The notes: a model not told the origin generated them from the sequence alone. Positions 27,060 through 34,935 are shown, counted from the stretch's first letter. The stretch is DNA of 40,164 nt from Actinomycetes bacterium (GCA_021820105.1 JAKAED010000017.1:1-40164); one strand, 5' to 3'. Numbers and translations: made by a program.

Positions 27060-27160
27060 TGCTCTTTCCCCCTATCGATTACTCCAGGCGAAATGACAGC
27101 CGTGCTCACCCCTGTGGGAGCGTGCCCCATGGCCGCCAGCATCCTGTAGATCTGGCCCAT
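27056..27160 (-). CDS. 34-codon leader ORF overlapping the surface-protein start
   Basis: ATG at 27160 is preceded by AGGAG with a 5-nt spacer, and the frame (MGQIYRMLAAMGHAPTGVST and 14 more residues) ends in a TGA that shares ATGA with the surface-protein start. The strong ribosome site and exact overlap argue that it is translated and couples expression of the next gene. Residues are unremarkable: amphipathic at the N-terminus, with no signal peptide. It could be a regulatory leader peptide or a true small protein. Confidence 0.55.
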   Translation of the reverse strand: MGQIYRMLAAMGHAPTGVSTAVISPGVIDRGKEQ

Positions 27161-27221
27161 CGTCACTCCTTTGGTAGCGACGCGTACGCTTTGCCCCGAC
27201 GCGTCTTTTTGGGCGATCAGG

Positions 27222-27250
27222 ACACTATTCCGGTGACCCGCCCGTGCCAA
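27222..27250 (-). promoter_or_regulatory. Promoter of the leader ORF and surface protein
   Basis: On the minus strand TTGGCA (27250-27245) and TAGTGT (27227-27222) are exactly 17 nt apart. Transcription would start near 27215 and give a leader of about 55 nt before the small ORF. Confidence 0.5.
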
Positions 27251-27265
27251 CGACCTAACGGGCGG
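27238..27265 (-). terminator. Hairpin after the LuxR-type gene
   Basis: CCGCCCGT and ACGGGCGG flank 12 bases, 26 nt beyond the regulator's stop codon. The stem overlaps the -35 of the next promoter, so transcription from upstream may interfere with it. Confidence 0.35.
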
Positions 27266-27290
27266 TCCTCTGCTATCAGGTGTGGTGGTG

Positions 27291-27950
27291 TCAACCCACC
27301 AATTCGGGCGGGCGCGGGCGCAGGCTGCTCGCCTCAAACGCCTTGACCGCCGCCAGCCGATTCCTCACTCCCAGGTGCAGGTAGATCGATCGCACATGGA
27401 ATTTGACGGTGTTGGCCGTGATCACAAGACGCGTGGCGATTTCGTCGTAGGTACAACCCTCGGCAAGCAGGCTGAGTACCTGCAACTGCCGTTCTGACAA
27501 CCCATGCACCGGATCGTGTGCGGAGCTGCCCAGCACATGCTGCCACCCCACGGGAAGCATCGTTTGCCCCCGCAACACCTGGTCAATGATCACAGTCAGA
27601 TCCTCACGCGTCATGTCGGTGAGGACCAATGCCGCCGCCGCCTGGTTGAGCACACATTGGACCAGCTCTGAGTCCTGCGTATCGGCGACGATCACCGTCC
27701 GCAGCGATGCGCTTTGGCTGTGAAGTGACCTCACCAAGCGTAAGGCTGGCTCAGGGTGCTGTCCCACGACCACCAGGACCAGGTCGGGGCTCATCTCCAG
27801 GATCGCATCTGGATCAGGAGAGGCGGCCGCGTAGATCTGCACGCCAAACCTGCCGGTGCCCTTCAGCAACGAGCTGAGCGCATCCGCGATCAGATGCCGA
27901 CCATCCACGATCACGATCGTGTCCTGCGCAACATAGCTGTGAGGCACCAC
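27291..27950 (-). CDS. LuxR/NarL-type regulator with degenerate receiver domain
   Basis: The protein is 219 residues from the GTG at 27950, with a second GTG next to it. The N-terminal half follows a response-regulator receiver (DTIVIVDGRHLIADALSSLL, SPDLVLVVVGQHPEPAL, LRTVIVADTQD, AAALVLTDMTREDL). However, the phosphoacceptor Asp is replaced in LVLVVVG, the acidic pocket reads VDGRH, and the conserved Lys is Thr (VLTDM). The C-terminal LuxR helix-turn-helix is intact (GLSERQLQVLSLLAEGCTYD, EIATRLVITANTVKFHVRSI). It is therefore probably phosphorylation-independent. No histidine kinase is adjacent. The frame is open far upstream to 28334 but that part is not homologous. Confidence 0.8.
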   Translation of the reverse strand: MVPHSYVAQDTIVIVDGRHLIADALSSLLKGTGRFGVQIYAAASPDPDAILEMSPDLVLVVVGQHPEPALRLVRSLHSQSASLRTVIVADTQDSELVQCVLNQAAAALVLTDMTREDLTVIIDQVLRGQTMLPVGWQHVLGSSAHDPVHGLSERQLQVLSLLAEGCTYDEIATRLVITANTVKFHVRSIYLHLGVRNRLAAVKAFEASSLRPRPPELVG

Positions 27951-28353
27951 TCGCCCCGCGCGGAATCGGAACGGTTCGGTGCTGGCTCCACGCTTGAAGA
28001 GCGAGCCATCGGAACCGGAGTTGACGCCACCACCGTCAACAGTGTCCGACTGGTCCTCGATCCGCCTCGGTCCCACGCTTGACCTCCCAGGACGCGCTGC
28101 GCCAGCAGGGCGCAGCCCATTACCAGGGTCAGGGGGGCAGGATGACCCTACCACTGTGGTCAGGGGATGGGCAAGCGCCAAGACCAGAGTTACGTACTTA
28201 TCCGCTCCGGACACGAGTCTCACAAGCGGCATGTCGGGCAACGCACTCGCACAGCGCTCACGCTCAAGTTGAGCACGACAGCTGTGCGGACGGCTCGCCA
28301 GAGCAACGGCTTCGCGCCACACGGTTCCTCCCATGCCATAACGGCACCAATGT
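27951..28353. other. Gene-free stretch upstream of the LuxR-type gene
   Basis: About 400 bp between the regulator and the ABC-transporter remnant. The overlapping open frames have no recognisable protein features. I see no strong hairpin, repeat or tRNA. The regulator's promoter should be here, but no convincing -35/-10 pair stands out. Confidence 0.5.
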
Positions 28354-28620
28354 TCAGGTGAACGCGTCGCCCGGTTTCCAGCCCTCCCGCGGACGAGTCG
28401 ATAGAAGGCGCGTGTAGGGGTGCTGCGCGGGGTCGAGCACGGCGTCGGCCTGACCGCGCTCGACCACCTCGCCGCCGCGCATCAGCACGCCCTCATCGGC
28501 GATCTGGCGGACCACGCCGAGGTCTTGGGTGATGAAGAGGTAGCTCACCCCTCTCTCGTCACGGATGTCGCAGAGCAGGTTGAGAATCTGCGCCTGCACC
28601 GCGACATCGAGCGAAGAGAA
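28354..28620 (-). pseudogene. Remnant of an oligopeptide ABC transporter ATPase (OppD/DppD-type)
   Basis: The surviving part reads SSLDVAVQAQILNLLCDIRD, then YLFITQDLGVVRQIADE and QHPYTRLLSTRPREGWKP. This corresponds to the D-loop, H-loop and C-terminal peptide-transporter signature. Walker A, the signature motif and Walker B are absent, with a TGA at 28623-28621 directly upstream. The switch His is Gln (TQDLG instead of THDLG). It cannot be functional and is a 5'-deleted relic. Confidence 0.8.
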
Positions 28621-28652
28621 TCAGGCCGCTCGCGTAGGCCTCCTAGTAGGCG

Positions 28653-29030
28653 ATGTCGGGCATGGTCCGGCGAGTTGAGGATGTAGTCGTCGGGGCTGGT
28701 GACTGGTTCCTCTGCATGCAGGGTCTGGCCGACGACATGCCCGGCAGCCTCGCCGGCTTCCGGTTCAATCTGATCGGCCGCATCGATCACCTCAGCGGCA
28801 GAGTCAGCACCCACGACGTGGGCGTCGCGTCGGCCACGCAGGAGCCGATCTTCGTGCCGCGGCCCGGAAGCGTCGATGAGGGCGACGGCTACGTGCTCGC
28901 GCTCGTCAACCGCTACGCCGAGATGCGCTCAGACCTGCTGGTGCTCACGGCCGATGAGCTCTCCGGCTACCGCCGGCCGCAAGCGCGCGAGCCGGGCGAT
29001 GCCACCGCATCCCTGATTCCGAGACGGTGA
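28653..29030 (+). pseudogene. Remnant of a carotenoid oxygenase (RPE65-like)
   Basis: The translation at about 28710-28965 (IFVPRPGSVDEGDGYVLALV, EMRSDLLVLTADELSG) matches the C-terminal region of carotenoid cleavage dioxygenases, where EPxFVPRPG...DEGDG is conserved. The blades carrying the iron-ligand histidines upstream are missing, and the sequence leaves the family after DELSG. It is truncated at both ends. Confidence 0.7.
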
Positions 29031-29127
29031 CCCGAGGCAGCGAATCTCAGCGATTGCAGCTTGGGCGCGCCTCAGCTTAGCTTCATCAGAGTATCCGCAG
29101 CGCACGTGACCGAAAGCGGCACATGCG

Positions 29128-30087
29128 TCAATGGCCAAGGCCGAGAACGAGGAGGCCCAGCAAGTCGTATGCGATGTTGGCCGCCGCCACCGCTGTCGCA
29201 CCTGCAGGATCGTACGGCGGCGAGACCTCGACCACGTCGGCAGATACGACCGGAACCTGATTGGCTAGGCCCAGCACGATCGCGAGGAGTTCGCGCGTCG
29301 TCATTCCGCCCGCCTCGGGCGTCCCTGTACCGGGCGCAAAGGCTGGGTCGAGGCAGTCTATGTCCACCGTGACATAGACCGGGGGCCTCAGGTGCTCGAC
29401 AGCGAGTGCTATCGCACCGGTTACACCGACGGTGTCAAGGTCGCGGGCGAGCAGGGTTGTGAAACCGAGCTCCGCGTTGTCCGCCATATCGGTATTGCTG
29501 TAGAGGGATCCGCGTAGGCCGATTTGAACGGAGGTGGCGGCATCTATCAGCCCTTCCTCGGCGGCACGCCGGAACATGGTTCCATGTGTGAGCTTCGAGC
29601 CGAAGTAGGAGTCCCAGGTGTCGGTGTGCGCGTCGAGTTGGAGTAGCGACAGCGGACCGTGAACCCCGCTCGCAGCCCGCAGGAGCGGGAGCGAGACGGA
29701 GTGATCGCCTCCCAATCCGAGAACCCGAGCCCCGGATTTGTGCAGTGCTGCCGCGGCGTCTTCTATGGCGCGGTGGGCCTCGATGATGTTGACCGGGTTG
29801 GCCGCTGCATCCCCCGCGTCAACGACTTGATGAACGGCGAATGGATTGAGGCCGAGCGGCTCGTTATAAGGACGCAGCAGCAACGAGGCTTCACGGATCG
29901 CCCCGGGTCCGTACCGCGAGCCCGCACGAAACGTCGTACCACCGTCAAACGGTGCCCCAAGGATCGCAACATCGGCGCGTCTGACCTGGTCCATGGTCGG
30001 TACGCGGGCGAACGTCCGAAACCCTGCGAACCGCGGGACGACAGCGGCGTCGACCGGGGGGATGATCTCGGGTTCTACAGCCGTCAT
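29128..30087 (-). CDS. Agmatinase-family ureohydrolase
   Basis: The 319-residue manganese enzyme hydrolyses a guanidino compound to an amine and urea. All metal motifs are present: GGDHS with H129, DAHTDT with D152/H154/D156, THGTMFRRA, VDIDCLDPAFAPGTGTPEAG, and VEVSPPYD. The family covers agmatinase, guanidinobutyrase, guanidinopropionase, formimidoylglutamase and guanidine hydrolase; the residue pattern alone does not fix the substrate. The ATG overlaps the stop of the CE4-type gene as ATGA. It is last in the NCS1-deiminase-CE4-ureohydrolase operon, so its substrate may be the product of those enzymes rather than agmatine. Confidence 0.92.
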   Translation of the reverse strand: MTAVEPEIIPPVDAAVVPRFAGFRTFARVPTMDQVRRADVAILGAPFDGGTTFRAGSRYGPGAIREASLLLRPYNEPLGLNPFAVHQVVDAGDAAANPVNIIEAHRAIEDAAAALHKSGARVLGLGGDHSVSLPLLRAASGVHGPLSLLQLDAHTDTWDSYFGSKLTHGTMFRRAAEEGLIDAATSVQIGLRGSLYSNTDMADNAELGFTTLLARDLDTVGVTGAIALAVEHLRPPVYVTVDIDCLDPAFAPGTGTPEAGGMTTRELLAIVLGLANQVPVVSADVVEVSPPYDPAGATAVAAANIAYDLLGLLVLGLGH

Positions 30088-30989
30088 CTGCTTGTCCTTT
30101 GGTCACGGATCCCGTAGTCGGGGTCCAAAGCCGATCGCAGGCGCCTCGCGCTCGCAGCTGGTAAGACGTCGCGTGAATACTCGGCCACTTCTCTGGCCGT
30201 CGCAAACCAAACCCCACCGAGGCCGCGCGCGAACTCGACGAAGCGCCCGATGTTCCGCGACCGCGCCGGGCGCCCCGAGAGGAACGGGTGCATCGTCAGC
30301 ACTTCGAGGCAGCCTTCCTCGTGAGCGGCCTCAAGTTCGCCTGTCCACAGCTCGAGTAACTTACGAGGAGGCTCCAGAGCGCTTCCGAGTGGTGGGTCAA
30401 CGAAGAATCCGTACTGCTCCCAGTCATCGAGTGACCAATGGACCGGCAGCTCAACAAGCGTGCCGGCATCAGAGCCGAGTAGATACGGCACATCGTCATC
30501 CATCAGGCTCGAGTCGTACGCAAAACCAGCAGCCGCAAGGATCTCGGGAGACTCAAGGCTGAGCATCCACCACGGCGCGCGATAGCCGACGGGTCGTGCT
30601 CCGATTAGCGGCTCCAGGCGCTCGACGGACCGCTCGATCACCGAGCTCTGCCCGGCCAGATTGAGATCGTGCGGGAGCTCGTGCAAATAGCCATGACAGC
30701 CGACCTCATGACCGTCGGCAACGATCCGACGAACGGTGTCGGGGTAGCACTCGGCCGTGAATCCAGGGACAAAGAACGTGGCCTGGACCTCGGCCTTCCG
30801 GAGTTGCTCGAGTAGCCGAGGGACGCCGACCCGTGGACCGTAGCTTTGGTGACTCATCGTCGTGGCATGAGTCGCATATTTCCGGTCGACCTGCAGGATC
30901 GCCGATTCCGCATCGACATCGAAGCTCAGCACTGCCGCGCAGTTGCTGCCTTCTGGCCATCTGAAACGTGGCAGTGGCGCTGTCGTCAT
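30084..30989 (-). CDS. CE4/PuuE-type polysaccharide deacetylase-like hydrolase
   Basis: The 301-residue protein has the NodB fold in the PuuE / HP0310-like subfamily: AVLSFDVDAESA with D24 and D26, MSHQSYGPRVGVPRLLEQL, VQATFFVPGFTAECYPDTV, GHEVGCHGYLHELP with His99 and His103, and GYRAPWWML. Members of this branch act on small cyclic amides (allantoin in PuuE, cyclic imides) or on peptidoglycan. With a permease and guanidino enzymes in the same operon, ring opening of a cyclic ureide or guanidine is the more likely job. It is joined by ATGA overlaps to the genes on both sides. There is no signal peptide, so it is cytoplasmic. Confidence 0.85.
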   Translation of the reverse strand: MTTAPLPRFRWPEGSNCAAVLSFDVDAESAILQVDRKYATHATTMSHQSYGPRVGVPRLLEQLRKAEVQATFFVPGFTAECYPDTVRRIVADGHEVGCHGYLHELPHDLNLAGQSSVIERSVERLEPLIGARPVGYRAPWWMLSLESPEILAAAGFAYDSSLMDDDVPYLLGSDAGTLVELPVHWSLDDWEQYGFFVDPPLGSALEPPRKLLELWTGELEAAHEEGCLEVLTMHPFLSGRPARSRNIGRFVEFARGLGGVWFATAREVAEYSRDVLPAASARRLRSALDPDYGIRDQRTSR

Positions 30990-31885
30990 GCCGACTCCCG
31001 CCGCAGTTCCTGGCAGGAACAGTGCACGCCGCCGCCCGCCAATGCGAACTGGTCATACTCGATCGCAATCACGTCAAGGCCCTCTGACTCCAGCCGAGCG
31101 TTGACCGTGGTGTTGTGAGCCATTGAAAGCACACGGCCCCGCCCCAGATTGACGAGGTTTCCGCCCAGCTGCACGCAATCTCGGTACGCGAGCGGGATCC
31201 AGCTGATTCCGCGCGCCTTGAGAAAGTCGAGGACGTAGTCCCCCAGGGCGTCTTCGCACACGAGCGCCAGTTTCTCGGCAATCATCAGCAGCGTCGCATC
31301 TAGGTGTACGAACTGCGGAGCGAGCGGCACGGTCAGCGCGTCCCACCCCTCTGCCTCCATCCACCCCGCGACCTGCTCGGCGCCCTCCTTGGTCGAGCGG
31401 TTGCCTGCATAACCAAGGATCACGGACCCGGGCTCGATGATGCCGAAATCTCCGCCCTCGAAGTGGCCAGCGGTCACCCACTTCCAGATGGGTGTTTGTT
31501 CACGTGCATAGAAGCTCGCTACCACTGCGTAGTCCCGTCGTCGCGGAGGCGTCTGGATGCTCGCGACGACCGGCCCCCAAGGCGTGACGAAGCTCGAGTC
31601 GCGGGCGAAGACACTGCTCGTCAGCCCCTCATCGGCATCAAGGAAATGGCACCGGACCCCCGCCCGCTCGAACGCGTCGACCATGCCGCGGTGCTGCGCG
31701 AGCGCGGCCTCCCGGTCAAAGCGGACCCCGGTACGGTCCTGGTTCGCGAAGGTGACAGCGGAGATTGAGTTGAGCGGGACCCAGCGGAAGTTGTCCGGGC
31801 GTGCGAGCAACACCTCAGCAAGCGCTCCCGTCTGGTTGTCCAGTGACCATTTGATCTCCCGCTCCGCTCCGACTGGGTCACTCAC
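30986..31885 (-). CDS. Guanidino deiminase / dimethylargininase-like enzyme (amidinotransferase superfamily)
   Basis: The 299-residue protein has the pentein-fold guanidino-modifying residues: FARDSSFVTPWG (Asp), TAGHFEGGDFGII (Glu/Asp), VHLDATLLMI (His) and GGGVHCSCQEL near the C-terminus with the nucleophilic Cys at about 289. Relatives include dimethylarginine dimethylaminohydrolase, arginine deiminase and amidinotransferases, all acting through a Cys-amidino intermediate. It is shorter than arginine deiminase (about 400) and near the dimethylargininase size. The GTG start at 31885 has GAGG upstream. Its stop overlaps the CE4-type gene (ATGA), and the permease gene ends 90 bp upstream. Confidence 0.88.
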   Translation of the reverse strand: MSDPVGAEREIKWSLDNQTGALAEVLLARPDNFRWVPLNSISAVTFANQDRTGVRFDREAALAQHRGMVDAFERAGVRCHFLDADEGLTSSVFARDSSFVTPWGPVVASIQTPPRRRDYAVVASFYAREQTPIWKWVTAGHFEGGDFGIIEPGSVILGYAGNRSTKEGAEQVAGWMEAEGWDALTVPLAPQFVHLDATLLMIAEKLALVCEDALGDYVLDFLKARGISWIPLAYRDCVQLGGNLVNLGRGRVLSMAHNTTVNARLESEGLDVIAIEYDQFALAGGGVHCSCQELRRESA

Positions 31886-31975
31886 CCGCGCCTCGCTTTG
31901 ACTGATGCCATCTATACGCGCCAGAGCGATTCTGCGGCAGTGACGTCCGGCGTGACATTTGCGCCCGGATGGCCA

Positions 31976-33436
31976 TCATGTCTCCGCCGGTTCGGGGACA
32001 GGCGCTTCCGAGGCTGAGACCACCGCGCGGCCGCGCTTGAGACGCTTACGGGTGAGCCCGCAATACACGAGCCCGCTCGCGAGAATCGCCGTAAGCCACG
32101 AAAAGTCGGCACCGTTCGTCGCAACGGAGATTGGCCCACGGAAGAGAGATACGCTGCCGTATTCGAAAGCCCACCCGGCGACCAACCCGACGAGCAGTGC
32201 GAACAGCGAATCCCACCTGACGTCTCCGTAACGGGATTTCTGGGGGGCGTCGAACAACGCCTCGACATCCGCTCGGCCTACGTGGATCACACAATAGTCG
32301 ACGAGACTGATCGCGCCCCAGGCAGCTGTCCAGATGACGAACGAGTTCATGTAGTTCGTGAAGGAGTTGGCAAATTTCGTGGAAGCGAGAAACGCAACCA
32401 GAACCCCAGACGCGATGAGGCCGGTGAGCAGGCTGCCGACCCACCGCTTGAGCTTGATGCCGCCCGCCAACATGCACAGCGGGGCCGAGTAGACGGACTC
32501 AACGTTGACCGCGACGGCGCCGTGCATGATCACAACCAGCACCGGGATCGTCATCACTCCAAACAGCGATGCCACAAGCTGAGCAGGATCGGAGTTCGTC
32601 GAGGAACTCGCCATCGCAGCTCCAAGAATGCCCAGCCAAATGATCGGGATGAAGGTCCCGATGGACGATGCCCAGTAGAGCTTTCGCTCAGTAGTGCCCG
32701 CGCGTGTAAAGCGAGAGTAATCCGACGCCCAGGCCACCCACGAGAAGCCCCAGCCGATTCCGACGGCCGTCATGAATTCGCTGCCAGCACTCCAAAGTGC
32801 CGCGCCATGAACTGTCGAGTGGTTCCAGACGATGTGCCCCTTGGCGAACGCCAAGACAGTCATGACAGCCATCACTACGGCGAGCACGGGAACCGTCCAT
32901 TTCTCGAAGGTACGGATGGCGTAAAAGCCGAGCGTTCCCACCGCAATCTGAAAGACCATGATGAAGGCAGCCACGGCGTACTCGACAGCGTGGTTGTTTG
33001 GGAGACCAAGCCTGTGCAGGCAATAGGTGGCCAGGTTGAGGACAACATAGGTGTTGAGACCGATCCACGAAAGCGTGATAAGCGCCTGGAGGATCGACGG
33101 GATGTTGTTTCCACGCCTGCCAAACGCCATCCGCCCGAGAGCCAACTGCGACACGCCCGTCCGGTTCCCCATGAGGGTGAAGAATCCAAAGATGAGCGCT
33201 CCAGCTGCCTGTCCGATCAGCATCAAGAAGATCGACTGCACCAGACTGAGACCAAGTTCCGGCCCGATCGCACCGACAACCCAGCTGGTCGGCGTGATGT
33301 TGGCACCACACCAGATCCAGAATTGCTGCCACGCGGTCGAGTCTCGATCGGCGACTGGGATTGGCTCGATCCCATGCTGATCTACCGTGAGCGCATTTTG
33401 CAACTCGCCAGCTCTACCGAACTCCGTTGCAGACAT
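31976..33436 (-). CDS. NCS1-family permease (purine/cytosine/allantoin/hydantoin type)
   Basis: The 486-residue integral membrane protein has about 12 hydrophobic segments. NCS1 marks include WQQFWIWCGANITPTSWVVG at the first helix, GFFTLMGNRTGVSQLALGRM, GRRGNNIPSILQALITLSWI, WASDYSRFTR and the long C-terminal pair of helices. Family members import nucleobases, allantoin, hydantoins or vitamins with H+ or Na+. The start is the ATG at 33436, with GAGAGGA 6 nt upstream; the open frame further upstream is basic and non-homologous. It heads the operon of guanidino/ureido hydrolases, so its substrate is probably theirs. Codon use is less GC-extreme than in the left half of the window. Confidence 0.92.
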   Translation of the reverse strand: MSATEFGRAGELQNALTVDQHGIEPIPVADRDSTAWQQFWIWCGANITPTSWVVGAIGPELGLSLVQSIFLMLIGQAAGALIFGFFTLMGNRTGVSQLALGRMAFGRRGNNIPSILQALITLSWIGLNTYVVLNLATYCLHRLGLPNNHAVEYAVAAFIMVFQIAVGTLGFYAIRTFEKWTVPVLAVVMAVMTVLAFAKGHIVWNHSTVHGAALWSAGSEFMTAVGIGWGFSWVAWASDYSRFTRAGTTERKLYWASSIGTFIPIIWLGILGAAMASSSTNSDPAQLVASLFGVMTIPVLVVIMHGAVAVNVESVYSAPLCMLAGGIKLKRWVGSLLTGLIASGVLVAFLASTKFANSFTNYMNSFVIWTAAWGAISLVDYCVIHVGRADVEALFDAPQKSRYGDVRWDSLFALLVGLVAGWAFEYGSVSLFRGPISVATNGADFSWLTAILASGLVYCGLTRKRLKRGRAVVSASEAPVPEPAET

Positions 33437-33682
33437 GCCCGTTCCTCTCCTCTTCCTCTGACTTCTACCGCTTTGTCTGCGCGGCCGCGAGGTCATTCCC
33501 CTCCCTCCAGTCGCGACACTCGTGGTCACTGCATGCACCGCGCAAGCTCGCTGGGCCCTCGTGCGTGCTCCGAGCTAACTCGATCCTGGTGCAGCGGCCG
33601 TCCTCAACCTTTGAGGAACAACCCCCGTGGACCTTCGCCCTTGCGTCTCTTGATGCGATCCGCCTCTCCTCTAACGGCTTAA

Positions 33683-33706
33683 GGACAACCTAACGTCAGG
33701 TCGTCC
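33683..33706. promoter_or_regulatory. Inverted repeat at the NCS1 operon start, likely operator
   Basis: GGACAACCT (33683-33691) and AGGTCGTCC (33698-33706) form a 9-bp inverted repeat with one mismatch around 6 bp. It runs into the 8-bp palindrome GTCCGGAC (33703-33710). The inferred transcription start of the operon lies inside it, so a bound GntR dimer would block initiation. As RNA it would be a hairpin at the very 5' end. Confidence 0.45.
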
Positions 33707-33711
33707 GGACA

Positions 33712-33741
33712 AGTATGAGGAGCTTGCCTCCACGCTGTCAA
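33712..33741 (-). promoter_or_regulatory. Promoter of the NCS1-deiminase-CE4-ureohydrolase operon
   Basis: On the minus strand TTGACA (33741-33736) and CATACT (33717-33712) are 18 nt apart. Transcription would begin near 33705, leaving a leader of about 270 nt before the permease ATG. The -35 is inside one copy of a direct repeat. Confidence 0.45.
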
Positions 33742-33774
33742 GTCGACGCTGTACCTTTGTATGGGTGTCAAGTC
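33736..33774. repeat. Two TGTCAAGTC direct repeats 30 bp apart
   Basis: TGTCAAGTC occurs at 33736-33744 and 33766-33774, three helical turns apart. The first overlaps the -35 of the NCS1 operon promoter. They lie in the 442-bp space between the permease and GntR genes. That space also holds a 7-bp hairpin at 33601-33617 (TCCTCAA, CCT, TTGAGGA) and no ORF I trust. Confidence 0.45.
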
Positions 33775-33878
33775 TCCGTCTGCACCAGAGCGTCGATCAA
33801 ATGCATGCATTCCAGGCGGGCATTTCTGCGTCGAGTCGGCGTGGGCCCAAAAGTCCGCGGTCCACTCACTAACGGCGG

Positions 33879-34694
33879 ATGGGTCTGGTGAGCCGATCGG
33901 AGTCCCCATGGCCCGGAAATGGGCTCGACCGTCGCAGTAGCGTGCCCCTCTACTACCAGCTGCAGGAGATCCTCCACCAGCAGATCGCTTCAGGCCGTTT
34001 CGGCGTTGGAGATCCGTTGCCATCCGAGGGCGAGCTATGCCGGATGTTCGACGTCAGCCGCATAGTGGTCAGGCAAGCTCTCGAAGTGCTCGCGGACGAC
34101 GGCGAGATCGTGCGGTTGCAGGGCAAGGGCACGTTTGTCGCAGAGCCCAAGCTCGACCTCGCTGCCGGCGGGCTCTTGCGTGTACTGACCTCGGCAGACC
34201 CGGGCCTTTATGAAGTCGAGGTACTGGACGCTCACGTAACTCCAGTGGAGGAGGGCTATGGAACGCGGTTCGGCGTAAACGAGGCGCTAAGGATCGACTG
34301 GTTGCTGCGCCTTCGTGGTGAGGCGACCGCGACGGCCTATTCCTTTCTGCGCCCTGGTTCCGTCCCAACGCTCGAGCGCGCCGCGATCCGGGGTGCGCGA
34401 CTCGGCGATGGAAAGAAACCGAGGCTAGGCATCCGACTCGACCACCCGGAGATCGGTGTTTCGACCAGCCAGGCAACCCCGTACACCGCTGAGCGTCTCG
34501 GCCTCGTAGTTCGCGCGCCTGTTTTTCTCGTCGACATCACCGAGCTTGCGCGATCTGGACCCGAGCCAGGTCGAGTTGTAGAGATCGCTCGCGTGATTTA
34601 CCGAAGCGACACCCTCACGCTCCAGTTTGAGACGACCCGCACCGCCGGTGTGCAGCAGATCGCGGCACGGATCTCAGCGATCTCGCCGGTGTGA
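33879..34694 (+). CDS. GntR/HutC-type transcription regulator with UTRA domain
   Basis: The 271-residue protein has the GntR winged helix at about residues 20-90 (VPLYYQLQEILHQQIASGRF, PLPSEGELCRMFDVSRIVVR, DDGEIVRLQGKGTFVAEPK). A UTRA ligand-binding domain follows (RIDWLLRLRGEATATAYSFL, TPYTAERLGLVVRAPVFLVD, TLTLQFETTR). HutC-type regulators usually repress and are released by a small catabolite. It is divergent from the permease operon, with the putative operator between, so it most likely controls that operon and senses its substrate or an intermediate. The ATG at 33879 has only a weak ribosome site. Confidence 0.9.
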   Translation: MGLVSRSESPWPGNGLDRRSSVPLYYQLQEILHQQIASGRFGVGDPLPSEGELCRMFDVSRIVVRQALEVLADDGEIVRLQGKGTFVAEPKLDLAAGGLLRVLTSADPGLYEVEVLDAHVTPVEEGYGTRFGVNEALRIDWLLRLRGEATATAYSFLRPGSVPTLERAAIRGARLGDGKKPRLGIRLDHPEIGVSTSQATPYTAERLGLVVRAPVFLVDITELARSGPEPGRVVEIARVIYRSDTLTLQFETTRTAGVQQIAARISAISPV

Positions 34695-34935
34695 TGTGAA
34701 CTGGCCTGAGTTCCTGCATCCTTCTGCTTACTGAGATGATGCGTAGATGCGGACAACAATCGATTCGGCTGTCCTGGAGCGTGCTGTGAGGCCGGCGCAT
34801 GAGCACAAGGTGAGTTTCCGCCGACGTTCGCAAGCAAGTGGTCTGCCTACGGTGACGGTGTTCGTCAGAAACCTCGGCCGGATGGGGCACGCCAAGTCCG
34901 AGATCTCCGACCTCGAGGACCGGTTGGGGTAGACG

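Noticed and set aside
27951-28334. Long N-terminal region of the LuxR-type ORF
   Set aside because: Composition is random-looking, no domain is visible, and the receiver begins right after the GTG at 27950.
28929-29201. Minus-strand 90-codon ORF at the 3' end of the ureohydrolase
   Set aside because: It is mostly antiphase to the ureohydrolase and carotenoid-oxygenase relic and has no protein-like pattern of its own.
33437-33705. Guanidine riboswitch in the NCS1 operon leader
   Set aside because: Tempting given the operon, but I cannot find the conserved ykkC core or paired ACGR-loop hairpins of the guanidine-I or -II classes.
34747-34932. 61-codon ORF before the EamA gene
   Set aside because: No ribosome site of note, no recognisable feature, and composition fits chance in an intergenic space.
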